Shown here: positions 63,667 through 64,000 of the stretch, piece by piece
How the letters are laid out: every line of letters starts with the position of its first letter
Position numbering within the stretch: the stretch's first letter is position 1
NCBI RefSeq assembly: GCF_014635665.1
Contig: NZ_BMDG01000013.1
Span: 1 to 64,000, forward strand
Direction of reading: 5' to 3'
Length of the DNA: 64,000 nucleotides
From: Isoptericola cucumis
GTDB lineage: Bacteria; Actinomycetota; Actinomycetes; Actinomycetales; Cellulomonadaceae
The notes under the pieces: model-generated
Told to the model about the DNA's origin: nothing
What the model saw: the letters and a program-made list of their open reading frames with translations, nothing else
Database searches by the model: none
Translations under genes and position numbers: made by a program

Positions 63667-64000
63667 TCACTCCGCCGGGACGTTCTCCTCCAGCTCGGCG
63701 AGCCACGCGGCGGCGGACGCGTCGGACGGCATGCGCCAGTCGCCGCGGGGCGACAGCGAGCCGCCGGCGGCGACCTTGGGCCCGTTGGGGATGGCGGAGC
63801 GCTTGAACTGCGACGAGAAGTACCGCCGGAAGAACACGAGCTCCCACTTCCGGATGGTCGCCAGGTCGTAGGCGGAGCGCTCGTCGTGCGGGAAGTTCGG
63901 CGGCCACTCGCCTGCCTCGGCGTCCCGCCAGGCGTGCCACGCGAGGAACGCGATCTTGGACGGTCGCAGCCCGTGCCGCAGCGTCCAGAACAGGGTGAAG
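63667..64000 (-). CDS. nadE: NAD+ synthetase, C-terminal part (window edge)
   Basis: The last 110 residues of a gene running off the window, on the minus strand. [38 protein letters not shown] and RGDWRMPSD match the C-terminus of glutamine-dependent NAD+ synthetase of Actinobacteria, which amidates nicotinate adenine dinucleotide to NAD+. The stop is TGA at 63669-63667, 9 bp from the convergent phosphatase stop. The start and the glutaminase domain lie beyond 64000. Confidence 0.9.
   Translation of the reverse strand, partial: FTLFWTLRHGLRPSKIAFLAWHAWRDAEAGEWPPNFPHDERSAYDLATIRKWELVFFRRYFSSQFKRSAIPNGPKVAAGGSLSPRGDWRMPSDASAAAWLAELEENVPAE

Overview
The window is about 64 kb of very GC-rich chromosomal DNA. 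It has dense genes, frequent GTG starts, many 4-bp ATGA or GTGA overlaps, a DtxR/IdeR-type iron box, a mycobacterial-style -10 element directly before many start codons, and actinobacterial protein families (DesK-like two-component systems, SpoIIE phosphatases, actinobacterial HO and CydAB). This points to an actinomycete, probably a Micrococcales member of the Cellulomonas/Promicromonospora group; the genus is inferred. I see no rRNA, tRNA, CRISPR, insertion sequence or prophage. It reads as ordinary chromosome with a few local oddities.

Layout. 0-5.4 kb: a lipoprotein and an Lrp/AsnC regulator face an arginine-dihydrolase-like hydrolase and ornithine cyclodeaminase (a likely arginine to ornithine to proline route), followed by a one-protein sigma-like/zinc-finger/membrane fusion. 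5.4-12.9 kb: secreted M28 and S8 peptidases flank the rRNA methyltransferase RlmC, then VOC and DinB proteins. 13-18.7 kb: heme oxygenase, a GAF-GAF-SpoIIE phosphatase, a CPBP membrane protein, a DUF305 lipoprotein and a secreted LVIVD-repeat protein. 18.7-23.9 kb: an iron-siderophore uptake locus with a divergent iron box but no ATPase gene, a DMT transporter and an MBL hydrolase.

23.9-28.5 kb and 36.1-39.9 kb are two similar modules, each a histidine kinase, a LuxR-type response regulator and an ABC-2 exporter. Between them are cytochrome bd oxidase (cydAB, preceded by a 32-bp perfect palindrome), a membrane-anchored beta-propeller protein, a DRGH nuclease and a Na+/H+ antiporter. 40-48 kb holds housekeeping genes: endonuclease IV, a pyridoxal/HMP kinase, PEP carboxylase, a macrolide-type glycosyltransferase, a VOC protein and a 5'-3' exonuclease. 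48-54.6 kb is a regulatory block: ECF sigma factor, a GAF-GAF-SpoIIE-HATPase protein and a large AAA-LuxR activator. 54.6-64 kb: two unrecognised conserved-looking genes around a CTGAGG-rich gap, a PatB/MalY lyase, VanY-type carboxypeptidase facing a class B PBP, a TetR-SDR operon with a clear operator and promoter, an amidohydrolase, a histidine phosphatase and the 3' end of nadE.

No single exotic system stands out. The best leads are the split arginine-dihydrolase/cyclodeaminase pair, the palindrome in the cydAB promoter, the heme oxygenase frame with no stop, the membrane sigma-like fusion, the CTGAGG array and the apparent widespread leaderless transcription.
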